64,000 nt of DNA from Chrysoperla carnea (lineage: Eukaryota > Arthropoda > Insecta > Neuroptera > Chrysopidae), in the NCBI RefSeq assembly GCF_905475395.1, contig NC_058337.1, positions 139,693,172 to 139,757,171 on the forward strand, in the 5' to 3' direction. A program made the position numbers and the translations under genes. Numbering within the stretch: position 1 is the first letter of the stretch; each line of letters starts with the position of its first letter. Positions 36,127 to 45,219 of this stretch are shown here, piece after piece. The notes under the pieces were generated by a model. The model saw nothing but the letters and a program-made list of their open reading frames with translations. It searched no databases and was not told the DNA's origin.

Positions 36127-38550
36127 GCTAAGGAACCAACAATCATCATCGATGAATCATCAGCAGTTCGGACGCTAGGTTTATTATGGAAACCGTCGAG
36201 CGATCAGTTTCAATTTTCTGTAACATCTAACACTGTTCAACAGGTCACAAAGAGAAATGTTCTTTCCAGAATTTCTCAAGTCTTTGACCCTCTTGGATTC
36301 ATTTCGCCAGTCATCATCCAAGCAAAAATTTTCATGCAGCAGTTGTGGTTAATTAAGTCAAATTGGGATGATCCGCTACCAACTCAATTGGAAAACCAAT
36401 GGCGTGCAATTGAAATCCAATTTCAAGAGTTGTCAAATGTCTCAATTCCGAGATTTCTGGGAATAATCAAATCATCATCAATTCAGTTGCACGGATTTTC
36501 TGATGCATCGCAGTTTGCTATGAGTGCGGTCATTTATATTCGGGTTGAAACCGCAAATTGTACCGATGTCAATTTCGTGTGTGCTAAAACCAAAGTAGCA
36601 CCCCTGAAGAAAATGACTATCCCTCACTTGGAGCTCACCGCCGCTACTCTTCTCGTCAAGTTAGCTCAGTATGTTCAAAAGATTTTGGTCATTGAGAATG
36701 TACCAATATGGCTGTGGATAGATTCGTCTGTGGCTTTGACTTGGATTACATCCCATTGTTCTAAGTGGAAGGAATTCGTTCGAAATCGAGTCAGTTTTAT
36801 TCAAGAGAATCTACCATCTGCTCGATGGAGATTTATTTCTGGAAAGGAAAATCCAGCTGATTGTGCCTCACGAGGAATTTCACCGGCGGTTTTAAATAAT
36901 CATCCACTTTGGTGGAGGGGTCCTGATTGGCTCTCACTACCGGCAGATCAATGGCCTGATGGAATTTGCTCGTCTTCATCAGCCGCAATTTCAGAGATGA
37001 AGTCTCAAAAGGAAAGCTACATATCACAGATCATTCCGGAACCGGACCTCCTGCAGCGTTACTCTAAATTAAATCGTCTTTTGCGCATCACAGCTTGGAT
37101 AAAAAGGTATCTTAATCAGCTTCGCTCTATCAAACCTACTCCAAATTCAAACAATCTTTCTCCACTCGAGCTTCACGAAGCTTTGTTACTGTGGGTTGGC
37201 ATTGTTCAACGCATTTCATTTTCGAATGAGATTAATCAACTTACTAGAAAGCTATCCATCACAAATTCTAGTACTCTACGAAATTTAAATCCTTTTCTGG
37301 ATCAAGATGGCTTACTTCGAGTAGGTGGTCGACTGGATCAGTCATCACTAGAATATGATATGAAGCATCCGTACATCTTACCCAAGGATTCAACTTTATC
37401 ACGACTAGTTATTTGGGATGTTCATCTACGGTTATTGCATAGTGGTACACGCAACACATTGGCCACTATACGACAACGCTTTTGGATCCTTGGAGGCCGA
37501 GTTTCTGTGAGAAAGGAAATTTTACGGTGCGTTATCTGCTCTCGTTATCGCGGTAAGAGAGCTCAACAACTAATGGGTCAACTTCCGCCTCGCCGAGTTA
37601 CACCAACGCGTCCTTTTACAAATTCTGGGGTGGATTATGCTGGACCATTCATTATCAAAACTTGGCGTGGAAGGAATGCAAAGAGTTACAAAGGCTATGT
37701 TTGTTTATTTATCTGCTCTGCAACATCTGCAATTCATTTGGAATTAGTATCAGACTACTCAGCTGATGCTTTCATAGCTGCCTACAAACGATTCACTGGA
37801 CGTCGAGGTCTTTGCTCAACACTCACCAGTGATTGTGGTACTACGTTCGTGGGAGCTGATGCGGAACTCAAACGTCTTTTTACTGCATCATCTTCAGAAT
37901 CAGAAAACCTCTGCAGATTGTTAGCAAACGATGGGACAGATTGGCATTTTAATCCCCCTTCTGCATCTCATTTTGGAGGTCATTTCGAAGCCGGTGTCAA
38001 ATCGGTTAAGTATCATTTAAAGCGAGTGGTTGGGAATTTATCACTGACTTACGAAGAATTTACTACCGTCCTCTCTCAAATAGAAGCTGTTTTAAATTCA
38101 AGACCCCTTTGTCAACTAACAGAAGATCCTGAGGACTTATCAGTTCTAACACCAGGTCACTTTCTTATCGGGGGTCCTTTATCTTCTATTCCTGAACCGA
38201 ATCTGGAAAACGTTTCTATGCCTATATTAAGTCGTTGGCAACTTACTCGACAAATTATCGATAGTTTCTGGGTCAAGTGGTCTAGAGAATATCTCCAGCA
38301 ACAACAAGCGATATATAAGTGGCGATTCCCGTCATTAAATATTGAAATTGGCTCTATAGTTCTCGTGGTTGATGAGAGATATCCACCGTCAAAATGGCCT
38401 TTAGGACGAGTAATTCAACTACACACCGGCTTGGACAATTTAGTAAGAGTTGTTACCTTGAAGACCGCTACTACGATCCTCAAACGGCCCATCGTCAAGC
38501 TCTGTCCACTTCCAATTCTGAACTCCACATCCCAGGAAGAAACTGAATAG
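36127..38550 (+). CDS. BEL pol remnant: RNase H and integrase
   Basis: Long open frame without a convincing ATG. Homology starts abruptly near 36,127 (AKEPTIIIDESS), where the deletion joins the leader. Next come the end of the reverse transcriptase/connection region (RISQVFDPLGFISPVI), then RNase H with D in GFSDAS, E in HLELTAAT and D in LWIDSS. The integrase has an HHCC-like zinc region (HLRLLHSGT...CVICSR) and catalytic D (GVDYAGPF), D (TSDCGTTF) and E (GHFEAGVKS). The C-terminus is typical of BEL (PGHFLIGGPL, SRWQ, LGRVI). About 800 codons are open, with no frameshift, which agrees with a young insertion. Confidence 0.9.
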   Translation, partial: AKEPTIIIDESSAVRTLGLLWKPSSDQFQFSVTSNTVQQVTKRNVLSRISQVFDPLGFISPVIIQAKIFMQQLWLIKSNWDDPLPTQLENQWRAIEIQFQELSNVSIPRFLGIIKSSSIQLHGFSDASQFAMSAVIYIRVETANCTDVNFVCAKTKVAPLKKMTIPHLELTAATLLVKLAQYVQKILVIENVPIWLWIDSSVALTWITSHCSKWKEFVRNRVSFIQENLPSARWRFISGKENPADCASRGISPAVLNNHPLWWRGPDWLSLPADQWPDGICSSSSAAISEMKSQKESYISQIIPEPDLLQRYSKLNRLLRITAWIKRYLNQLRSIKPTPNSNNLSPLELHEALLLWVGIVQRISFSNEINQLTRKLSITNSSTLRNLNPFLDQDGLLRVGGRLDQSSLEYDMKHPYILPKDSTLSRLVIWDVHLRLLHSGTRNTLATIRQRFWILGGRVSVRKEILRCVICSRYRGKRAQQLMGQLPPRRVTPTRPFTNSGVDYAGPFIIKTWRGRNAKSYKGYVCLFICSATSAIHLELVSDYSADAFIAAYKRFTGRRGLCSTLTSDCGTTFVGADAELKRLFTASSSESENLCRLLANDGTDWHFNPPSASHFGGHFEAGVKSVKYHLKRVVGNLSLTYEEFTTVLSQIEAVLNSRPLCQLTEDPEDLSVLTPGHFLIGGPLSSIPEPNLENVSMPILSRWQLTRQIIDSFWVKWSREYLQQQQAIYKWRFPSLNIEIGSIVLVVDERYPPSKWPLGRVIQLHTGLDNLVRVVTLKTATTILKRPIVKLCPLPILNSTSQEETE

Positions 38551-38607
38551 TGCCCTGGTTGGAACATTATATCTTGCTCCAAATATTTTGGCGCAAGGGG
38601 GGGAGTA

Positions 38608-39183
38608 TGTTTAAAGTATCTACAACAGATACTATTTTATCGCTACTAATATCAAGAGTCATGGTGACGCAGTCGGTAGATCATCTGACTGACAACCCAA
38701 AGGTCCCCGGTTCAAATCTCACTGGATGCAAAATTGTAATATCTTCTTTTTTTTTCTTTCTTCTCACTTTATATGCTCATTTCAATCGACTCCAAATTCG
38801 GTGGTTTGTTGAATTGAGCATTCCTACCATCATGGCTGCCAGCCAATCAGCGGGACCTTCATCAATGGGTGTTGGTGATCAGTGAGCATCGACCGCCATC
38901 AGAATCAATCTAGTTAACAACAGCGTTAAAGGTGCACGTGGCTATAATCAACTTGGATTATCCAAGCAATCATCGAATAAATCAATTATATTTTTGTGTT
39001 TATTAGTGTAGTTTATCGTTTTGTATTTGTTAATGTATATATTTTGAGTTTATTTCAACGGATTTAATAAAATTGTAGAATTATTTTAATTACCATTTTT
39101 TGTCAATAAATTCGTAAACAAAAGTTTTGTGTATCACTCAAAACCACCTCGAAGCCTATCCTCAAATCGAACGCAATCAAACA
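38608..39183 (+). repeat. 3' LTR of BEL element
   Basis: 576 bp. Same termini and length as the 5' LTR, with two visible substitutions (CAACCCAAAG against CAACCAAAAG, and CAGCGGGACC against CAGCGAGACC). A short ATG-started frame over 38,550-38,885 crosses into it but is just LTR sequence. Confidence 0.95.
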
Positions 39184-39188
39184 CCACA
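39184..39188. repeat. 5 bp target duplication of BEL element, right copy
   Basis: CCACA immediately after the 3' LTR, identical to 34,998-35,002. Confidence 0.95.
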
Positions 39189-39581
39189 ACTATGGGAGTT
39201 TGTAGATATCTTCGATTCTAACTCCTCAATCTTTTGTTTCAGTGCTGTTAAAGATTGGTCCAATTTATTTATATCAGAGTATTTATCATTCAACTCACTT
39301 ATGTTTTTCTGCAAATCGATTAAATATTTTTTGGTTTCCATATCGCAACGAAAACAATAATACACTAGCTGTTTCTTAGAATCTGTAAGAGACTTCATCT
39401 CATCGCGAGATAGATCCATACATTTATTATGAATAGGTAATTTGCAATTATAGCACGTAAATGTATCATTTGTACAAATATCATTTTGACATTTTAAACA
39501 TAATGTTATGTCTAGTAGTACCATTTTAATAAAATAAAATAAAATAAAAATAAAAATTGTATGTATACAAATTAAGTTAAC

Positions 39582-39660
39582 CGGTGCCAGGATTCGAACG
39601 CACTAGCTGATGTAATGTAGATATATTATGCCAATCACTTATCCACTAAGCTAATTAGGC
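39582..39660 (-). promoter_or_regulatory. tRNA-like A/B-box pair in non-LTR leader
   Basis: On the minus strand, TAGCTTAGTGG fits the A-box and CGTTCGAATCC is one base from the B-box, about 45 nt apart. The sequence starts GCCTAATTAGC, but the acceptor ends do not pair, so this is a tRNA-derived segment rather than a tRNA gene. It lies between the 5' end of the non-LTR element and its ORF1, so it could drive or modulate element transcription. Confidence 0.4.
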
Positions 39661-40299
39661 ACTTAGAAGTAATGTCAAAATTAAAACAGTTATCACATAT
39701 TCAATAGCAAACGCTATATTATTTAACAATTTTAGGCGTGATAAACAAAAATTAAGAACAAAAACAAACTGTGATTACGTTAACACTAAAAAATCGATTT
39801 TTCACCACCAAACAGTTTTCCACACAATAATTTTCAATAATATCGCACGTAATATAAAATTGTCTATATTTTCACAACTTTTAATTTAGATTATAAAGGT
39901 AAAACCACTAAAATGTACTTATTAAATACTTGCACAGAGACACATCAACTTGTATGTTTATAAGATGACTATCTATTTTAAATTTAAATATTGTTGGATA
40001 TATTTAACTACATTGGGAGTATATTTTGTTTCTAATGAGTCATCCTCATTATTAATGTTTAATATTTCTCTTTCATTTTTTATTTCATCTTTGATTAAAG
40101 GAGCTTTGGTTATTTTTTCAGATAGCTCATTTATAGGTTTTATAATGGGCTTATATAGTGTTTGTAAATTTTGTTTCAATCTCTGCTCACCACGTTTCAA
40201 TAATAAATATTTGGCTCTTATATTTTTTTCTGGCACTAATTATCCTGTGTTTAATTTGTCGCTCCTTTTCTATTTTTTCATCCATTCTGAACAACTAAC

Positions 40300-40465
40300 G
40301 ATTTTACATCTGATGCAGTTTAACCAATATCTTATGTGTTTATAATTATATACTTATGAAACCCACATCTATATCGTCCATTATTTAATTCTGACTCCTT
40401 ATCGATAACAATAAAACCATATTTATTTATTCTTCCAGCATTCGCCACAAAGTGTACAAAATTTT
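40300..40465. repeat. Duplicated flank of tandem array (copy 1)
   Basis: Near-identical to 41,050-41,215 (ACATCTGATGCAGTTTAACC, CACATCTATATCGTCCATTA, TTCTTCCAGCATTCGCCACA). It marks the start of a duplicated unit of about 750 bp that includes the tandem array. Confidence 0.9.
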
Positions 40466-40926
40466 TCAAAATATCGGAGCAATATCGGAGCATTTTTGGA
40501 TAATATCGGAGCATTTTGGATAATATCGGAGCAATATCGGAGCAATATCGGAGCATTTTGGATAATATCGGAGCCTTTTGGATAATATCGGAGCAATATC
40601 GGAGCATTTTGGATAATATCGGAGCATTTTGGATAATATCGGAGCATTTTGGATAATATCGGAGCATTTTGGATAATATCGGAGCATTTTGGATAATATC
40701 GGAGCATTTTGGATAATATCGGAGCAATATCGGAGCATTTTGGATAATATCGGAGCATTTTGGATAATATCGGAGCAATATCGGAGCATTTTGGATAATA
40801 TCGGAGCAATATCGGAGCATTTTGGATAATATCGGAGCATTTTGGATAATATCGGAGCATTTTGGATAATATCGGAGCAATATCGGAGCATTTTGGATAA
40901 TATCGGAGCATTTTGGATAATATCGG
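40466..40926. repeat. Tandem array of AATATCGGAGC units, array 1
   Basis: Mixture of an 11 bp unit (AATATCGGAGC) and a 21 bp unit (AATATCGGAGCATTTTGGAT) arranged head to tail, about 25 units. All three minus-strand frames are open through it only because the repeat has no stop. Those frames are not genes. It lies between the 5' part of the DUF8207-like gene and the zinc-finger gene. Confidence 0.92.
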
Positions 40927-41215
40927 TTTGATTTGACTATTTGTATGTTTGCACTTATTCCGGAATCTAATCAAATTATGAACTTGACATTTTTAAGTCG
41001 TCATTTAAGGTAAATTCATTATTTGAATCAGAATTCATATTGATTCACAAACATCTGATGCAGTTTAACCAATATCTTATGTATTTATAATTATATACTT
41101 ATCAAACCCACATCTATATCGTCCATTATTTAATTCTGACTCCTTATCGATAACACTAAAACCATATTTATTTATTCTTCCAGCATTCGCCACAAAGTGT
41201 ACAAAATTTTTCAAA

Positions 41216-41636
41216 ATATCGGAGCAATATCGGAGCATTTTTGGATAATATCGGAGCATTTTGGATAATATCGGAGCAATATCGGAGCAATATCGGAGCA
41301 TTTTGGATAATATCGGAGCATTTTGGATAATATCGGACCAATATCGGAGCAATATCGGAGCAATATTGGAGCAATACCGGAGCAATATCGGAGCATTTTG
41401 GATAATATCGGAGCATTTTGGATAATATCGGAGCATTTTGGATAATATCGGAGCAATATCGGAGCAATATCGGAGCATTTTGGATAATATCGGAGCAATA
41501 ACGGAGCATTTTGGATAATATCGGAGCAATATCGGAGCAATATCGGAGCATTTTGGATAATATCGGAGCATTTTGGATAATATCGGAGCAATATCGGAGC
41601 ATTTTGGATAATATCGGAGCATTTTGGATAATATCG
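41216..41636. repeat. Tandem array of AATATCGGAGC units, array 2
   Basis: Same units as array 1 in a different order, with a few variants (ATCGGACC, ATTGGAGC, AACGGAGC). The flanks on both sides are copies of the flanks of array 1 (41,050-41,215, and 41,636-41,762 matching 40,926-41,050). Together this shows duplication of the whole block followed by rearrangement of the arrays. Confidence 0.92.
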
Positions 41637-41996
41637 GTTTGATTTGACTATTTGTATGTTTGCACTTATTCCGGAATCTAATCAAATTATGAACTTGACA
41701 TTTTTAAGTCATCATTTAAGGTAAATTCATTATTTGAATCAGAATTCATATTGATTCACAAACATCTTCTACACTAATACCTGGAATTGGGAAATATGAT
41801 GGATGTATTTTTTTGAAAATATCTTGTAATTCCAATAATTTTATAATAACAAAAATGTTTTATCTTGATAGACTGTTTTATTTTTAATAGAAAAATTATT
41901 CATAGAACGCATTACTAAATGATTTTAAAAAAGAAATTACTAAATGATTTTTAATAAGAAATTACTAATTTTATGTTAAAAGTTAATATCAACTTG

Positions 41997-42524
41997 TTAT
42001 TTAATTATATTTGTTTTTTGCAAGTGATGAATTATAGTCAGTATTTCTTTTCCAACATCAGTAGAATATAGACTTCTTAATGTATCAATTAATACATTGG
42101 GATCAATATTATAATAAGAAATATTTCCATCAACCTCTAGGACACTCTTACTATTCATACCTGATTCATATTCCTTGTATTGTTTAGTTTGTGAATTATC
42201 CAATTTGCTTCTATCACTACTCATTTTCAGATTAAACCTTTGATTGATACTCTCCGATTCATTAAATGAAATATCATCATATGTTTCGTCATCATTTGGT
42301 TTTAACTTTGAAGTTTTAGCAACGATAGATTCCGAACTCTTTGAAGAATTGCTCAATGTTCGTTTTCTTTTACTAGATTCAGCAATAGAACAATCTTTAT
42401 CATTATGTATATTTTGAATAGCATTGTTGAAATCAGAGGTGTGACAACGCTGGATGTGTCTATTTTTATTAAATGTCCGAGAAAATATGAGATCACAATA
42501 TTCACATTTAAACATGTTTATCAA
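41997..42524 (-). CDS. C2H2 zinc-finger protein of element A
   Basis: 175 residues. One N-terminal C2H2 finger (about residues 5-28, CEYCDLIFSRTFNKNRHIQRCH). A Ser/Lys-rich region with a likely nuclear signal (KRKRTLSNSSKSS, about 52-64) follows, then an acidic middle. The C-terminus is a conserved helical segment (DPNVLIDTLRSLYSTDVGKE, about 141-160). It is about 94% identical (10 differences that I count) to the protein at 62,829-63,356 in element B. Identity extends into the flanks, including an upstream TCAGT initiator-type sequence near 42,548-42,556. Probably a nuclear DNA-binding or regulatory protein. Confidence 0.85.
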   Translation of the reverse strand: MINMFKCEYCDLIFSRTFNKNRHIQRCHTSDFNNAIQNIHNDKDCSIAESSKRKRTLSNSSKSSESIVAKTSKLKPNDDETYDDISFNESESINQRFNLKMSSDRSKLDNSQTKQYKEYESGMNSKSVLEVDGNISYYNIDPNVLIDTLRSLYSTDVGKEILTIIHHLQKTNIIK

Positions 42525-42579
42525 AAAACTGTATCGGTTGTGATCAGACTGATGGAGTATCTTGAAATAATTTTAACGT

Positions 42580-42830
42580 CTTAATTGATGTATAATTTAA
42601 TAGCTTATTTTCATTCTCTAGTTTTTATATAAACTCTGCGCATGATTCACTTTACGTTTTTTATTAATTGGTTTATCATTTACCGAATCATCCTGTTTTT
42701 CTACAAGATTATTCAACGGGTAAGTAATAGGCTTAAATGTTTTTTCTAATGTGATGACTGTTGATTGTTCACCTGTTTTGAGTGCATTTACTCTACTCAA
42801 TCAGCTCTTTCTTTTGTATTAAACATGCAA
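42580..42830 (-). pseudogene. DUF8207 N-terminal remnant (element B type)
   Basis: A short frame (42,800-42,618) contains STVITLEKTFKPITYPLNNLVEKQ, very close to the N-terminal region of the element B protein at 62,575 (TATISLEKAFKPITDPLNKLVEKQ). The preceding residues (LIQKKELIE) lie in another frame, and a further piece near 42,590 matches the NYTPMKAR segment, so it is frameshifted and truncated. It sits upstream of the zinc-finger gene and suggests that A once carried, or received, a B-type copy. Confidence 0.75.
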
Positions 42831-43209
42831 GTTCACAAATAAATGATCTATATGTTTTGTAAACACTGATAAAATAAAACAATTAATAAATATATGTACG
42901 TCCACTATGTATGACTTAAGCCTCCTTATTAACATTATTTGTTAAAGAATTACATATAAAGTATCTGTTGAGGAACAGTAAACAGAGAACATGTGTTTTT
43001 GTTAGGATATAGTAACTAGCTTCAGACTCAACGCGTAAGTCTACTGTTGTTGACTTAAGGTAACTAATCTCATCAAGGACAAATGTTATCTTTTTCCTAC
43101 ATATGTCCAATTATTTTCAAACAAGTAAAACAAACAATTCTCGTGTAATGTTTCATACAAATGGCTTGATATTCTCCAAAATGTGGTAAAAAACTTGTAA
43201 TAATAATAA
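42831..43209. other. Spacer, no gene seen
   Basis: AT-rich, with no recognisable coding sequence. The 64-residue frame at 42,916-43,110 has no supporting features. Confidence 0.45.
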
Positions 43210-43622
43210 ACATCAAACGATTGACATGAAACCTACCAAAGTTTCTGAAAAACATAAAGATAAATTATTGAAAATTGTATATAATAGACATTCATCTAAG
43301 CAAAACGCTGAGAGAAAATTAATCATCAGAGATTTTGTTTGAGTTTCCAAGTACAAACATATGCTTGAAAAAATATACTCCCAATTGGTCTATGGATGTT
43401 TTCAAGATTGTAAAAATCTAATCAACAGCTTCATATTCATATCTATTGGAAAACTTGAGTAGGAAACCCATCATTTTACCCTTATGAATTATTGAAAACT
43501 AATTCCTCCTAATATATATTTAGTTCAAAAAATTTTTAAAAAGAAAAAACAAAATGGTGTTAGCCAAGTGTTTTTTTGGTTTTAATAACCCTGAATGGAT
43601 ACCTAAAGAAAATTTGTTGTAA
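43210..43622 (+). pseudogene. Decayed integrase C-terminus, second copy
   Basis: Plus-strand remnants match the last third of the integrase at 29,918-30,849: QTIDMKPTKVSE (against RTIAMKPSEVTK), KHKDKLLKIVYN, VSKYKHMLEK and NIYLVQKIFKKKK. The chromodomain-like tail MVLAKCFFGFNNPEWIPKEN follows. In-frame stops and a shift in the TTTTTTT run show that it is dead. Orientation is opposite to the intact copy, so element A carried two inverted integrase genes or a large inverted duplication. Confidence 0.8.
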
Positions 43623-44170
43623 ATAAAAAATAACACAAGAAATATTTTTTAAGTAACTTGTTTTATTTACAAATTTAATTATTTATATACATCTGGTAAT
43701 ATTAAAATTATAGAATTTAGAAAAACAAGGGAAAATTTTATTATTTGTTGTAATATTCAAATTATAACTCAATATATGATGGATAATGAGCACAAACTTT
43801 TCATTATATAGTAGATCTATTAAAATAAAAAAAACATTATTATTTATAAATATTTATTTAATAACTAGCATTTTCTTTCTTCGTATGGTATGTGTTTATA
43901 ATATTTTTTTATAACTTAACTATAATTATGCTCTCTATTTTTTTTTTTTAGTACAAGTATTAATTTCCTCAAACAGGCCATTTTCAAAAAAAGGAAAAAT
44001 TTTCATATAAGTTTTTTTTTTTTTAATTATGAATAGTTTCTCTATTAAAATAGAAAATTTTATCTAAAGAAAACATCATTATTATTTTAAAACTAATAGG
44101 ACATATAGTATTGCTTCCTAAAATAATACGTTTATCATATTTCATAATTCTTTTAAGGTTTCAGATCTTT
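43623..44170. other. Spacer, no gene seen
   Basis: AT-rich sequence between two convergent remnants. Nothing recognised. Confidence 0.5.
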
Positions 44171-44407
44171 CTATGTAACCAGAATTACATTAACATGAAA
44201 CTTATTATTCTGATAACTAACAAAATTAGTTTGTCTATAATAATAATTATTGCGATAGAAATTCATTTTAATCATTCTTAAATCATAATTTTTTAGAGAT
44301 TTGTCTACAAAGGCAAAAATATCAACATCACCATAACTATTAGTTTTACCCAAACGGAATGTTACAAATCCACCAGCAATTATGATTTTACTTAGTGGAA
44401 TATTCAT
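44171..44407 (-). CDS. Nucleotidyltransferase-like domain fragment
   Basis: 78 residues with IIIAGGFVTFRLGKTNSYGD followed by VDIFAF. The hGG...G-D-x-D pattern is the hallmark of the pol-beta/MNT nucleotidyltransferase active site. The open frame extends upstream of the Met and overlaps the end of the neighbouring ORF (44,433-44,837) in another frame. The two may be one gene split by a frameshift, with the first ORF as an N-terminal domain. The protein stops soon after the second strand (FHVNVILVT), short for a full nucleotidyltransferase, so it is probably truncated. Substrate unknown. Confidence 0.55.
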   Translation of the reverse strand: MNIPLSKIIIAGGFVTFRLGKTNSYGDVDIFAFVDKSLKNYDLRMIKMNFYRNNYYYRQTNFVSYQNNKFHVNVILVT

Positions 44408-44432
44408 TTCGTTTGAAAAAATCTCTACAAAA

Positions 44433-44837
44433 CTATATACATATATCGATACAATCTTTAAAGCAGTTTTTTTGATTGCATTTCAAATAATTAATGAATG
44501 GATGCGGATAGGGCTTTAATTTAACTTTAAGAAAATTACTTTTCACATCACTCACAACACTCATTATTCCATTTTTAATAATATTATTAGTTATTGTTCC
44601 AATACAACCACCAATGCTTTTATCTTGCCATTCACTTCCATTAAAATGCTTAAATTTCATTGACCATGAATTATTGTCTGAATTAACATTAAAAGTTAAA
44701 ATTTTAATTTGCTTATTTTCACAACAACCAACAAATAATGTCAAATAACTGCTGTTAATGGGCAGTTGTTTTAGAATATTCTTACAAACGCAACTATCTT
44801 CTTCAGATGTTCCGTTAAAATATTGTTTCATATACAT
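44433..44837 (-). CDS. Hypothetical protein, cysteine-containing
   Basis: 134 residues with scattered cysteines (CVCKN, VGCCENKQIK, CNQKNCFKDC). No family recognised. It may be the N-terminal part of a gene whose C-terminal part is the nucleotidyltransferase-like frame just downstream, since that frame is open back across this stop. The start ATG at 44,837 faces a plus-strand ATG at 44,866 across 28 bp (a small 27-codon frame starting MSASNSSLPQ), so a divergent promoter is possible. Confidence 0.5.
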   Translation of the reverse strand: MYMKQYFNGTSEEDSCVCKNILKQLPINSSYLTLFVGCCENKQIKILTFNVNSDNNSWSMKFKHFNGSEWQDKSIGGCIGTITNNIIKNGIMSVVSDVKSNFLKVKLKPYPHPFINYLKCNQKNCFKDCIDICI

Positions 44838-45219
44838 TTTTATTTATTTATTTTGATATACAATCATGAGCGCTAGTAATTCTTCTCTTCCACAATCACA
44901 TCTGTCTATGGTGTTTTATACCACTCAAGCACAACTCCAAGCCATTTAAAAATTTCCCCTCTATTTAGTGATAAAACATTGTATACAAAATTTCATGAAT
45001 ATTTGTGTGTATATCATGAAAACATTATCTCATCATGTCTTACCCTCCTCCTTAAATTATTCATTAACTGTTACAATATTCTGTTTGAATTAATTTTTTT
45101 TTGGTAAATTTGATTCGATAATTGTTAATAGCCTAATTTTATCGATTGCTCTAGATCACATTACTCAATGATTTTAATGAGAAATTATTAACTTTTTAAA
45201 CAATCTAAAAAAAAGAAAG

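Larger units (their letters stand above)
35003..39183 (+). mobile_element. BEL/Pao LTR retrotransposon with internal deletion
   Basis: 4,181 bp, two 576 bp LTRs and a perfect CCACA duplication. The interior (35,579-38,607) begins with a primer-binding region and ends with a purine tract (GGCGCAAGGGGGGGAG) before the 3' LTR. Only the distal part of pol remains (RNase H and integrase); gag, protease and most of reverse transcriptase are missing. A leader segment of about 195 bp is present twice (about 35,700-35,893 and 35,925-36,123, for example GTTCACGTGTGTGTACCGTCG). It was therefore probably mobilised by proteins from a full-length relative. It is inserted in ORF1 of the non-LTR element. Confidence 0.95.
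34520..39524 (-). pseudogene. Non-LTR ORF1, split by BEL insertion
   Basis: The 5' part is 39,524-39,184 and the 3' part 34,997-34,520. Removing the BEL element and one copy of the 5 bp duplication restores an uninterrupted frame of 272 residues. The N-terminus is a PHD-type zinc finger (CLKCQND, CYNCKLPIHNKC, YYCFRC) followed by a coiled coil (about 65-110). The 3' part contains KNLILYDVDESSS and an RRM-like or esterase-like stretch (RTFRLGKHP, RPIKIICESEED). PHD plus coiled coil is common in ORF1 proteins of insect non-LTR elements and is thought to chaperone element RNA. Confidence 0.85.
31440..39975 (-). mobile_element. Non-LTR retrotransposon (Jockey/CR1-like), BEL inside
   Basis: Minus-strand element of about 4.35 kb after removing the nested BEL. 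From the 5' end (39,975) it has a leader with a tRNA-like A/B-box pair, then ORF1 (PHD finger plus coiled coil), then ORF2 (endonuclease plus reverse transcriptase). The 3' tail of TAAA repeats is visible on the plus strand as (ATTT)n at 31,440-31,464. Ends were set from the host gene: AAAA lies at both junctions (39,976-39,979 and 31,436-31,439), the minimal target duplication, and the interrupted gene reads on in frame. It appears full length with one frameshift in ORF2. Confidence 0.88.
31061..40236 (-). pseudogene. DUF8207-like gene of element A, split by transposon
   Basis: The 5' part is 40,236-39,976 (87 codons, starting MPEKNIRAKYLLLKRGEQ). The 3' part is 31,435-31,061 (124 codons, with IYGIRQNENGEWKIG, LTNGLCELLFKK and NAHRKKFKN). 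Between them lies a non-LTR retrotransposon with a nested BEL element. The frame is identical on both sides, so the pre-insertion gene was an intact reading frame of about 211 residues. The 3' part matches the DUF8207-like protein of element B (61,601-62,575) in its IYG-R...GL-ELL...NA-R core. I recall this family as common beside Polinton-type polymerase genes in insects. Its role is unproven; a structural or core protein is possible. The A version is shorter at the C-terminus. Confidence 0.8.

Noticed and set aside
39582..39660. tRNA gene on the minus strand
   Set aside because: Boxes fit, but the acceptor ends are not complementary and the middle is too irregular for an anticodon arm.
40466..41636. 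CRISPR-like array
   Set aside because: Units are directly adjacent, with no unique spacers, in an animal genome. It is a simple tandem repeat.
40332..41685. Several ORFs of 126-202 residues on the minus strand (repeated NAPILSKMLRYYPKCSDI)
   Set aside because: They are translations of the 11/21 bp tandem arrays in all three frames, with no conserved domain. The repeat simply lacks stops.
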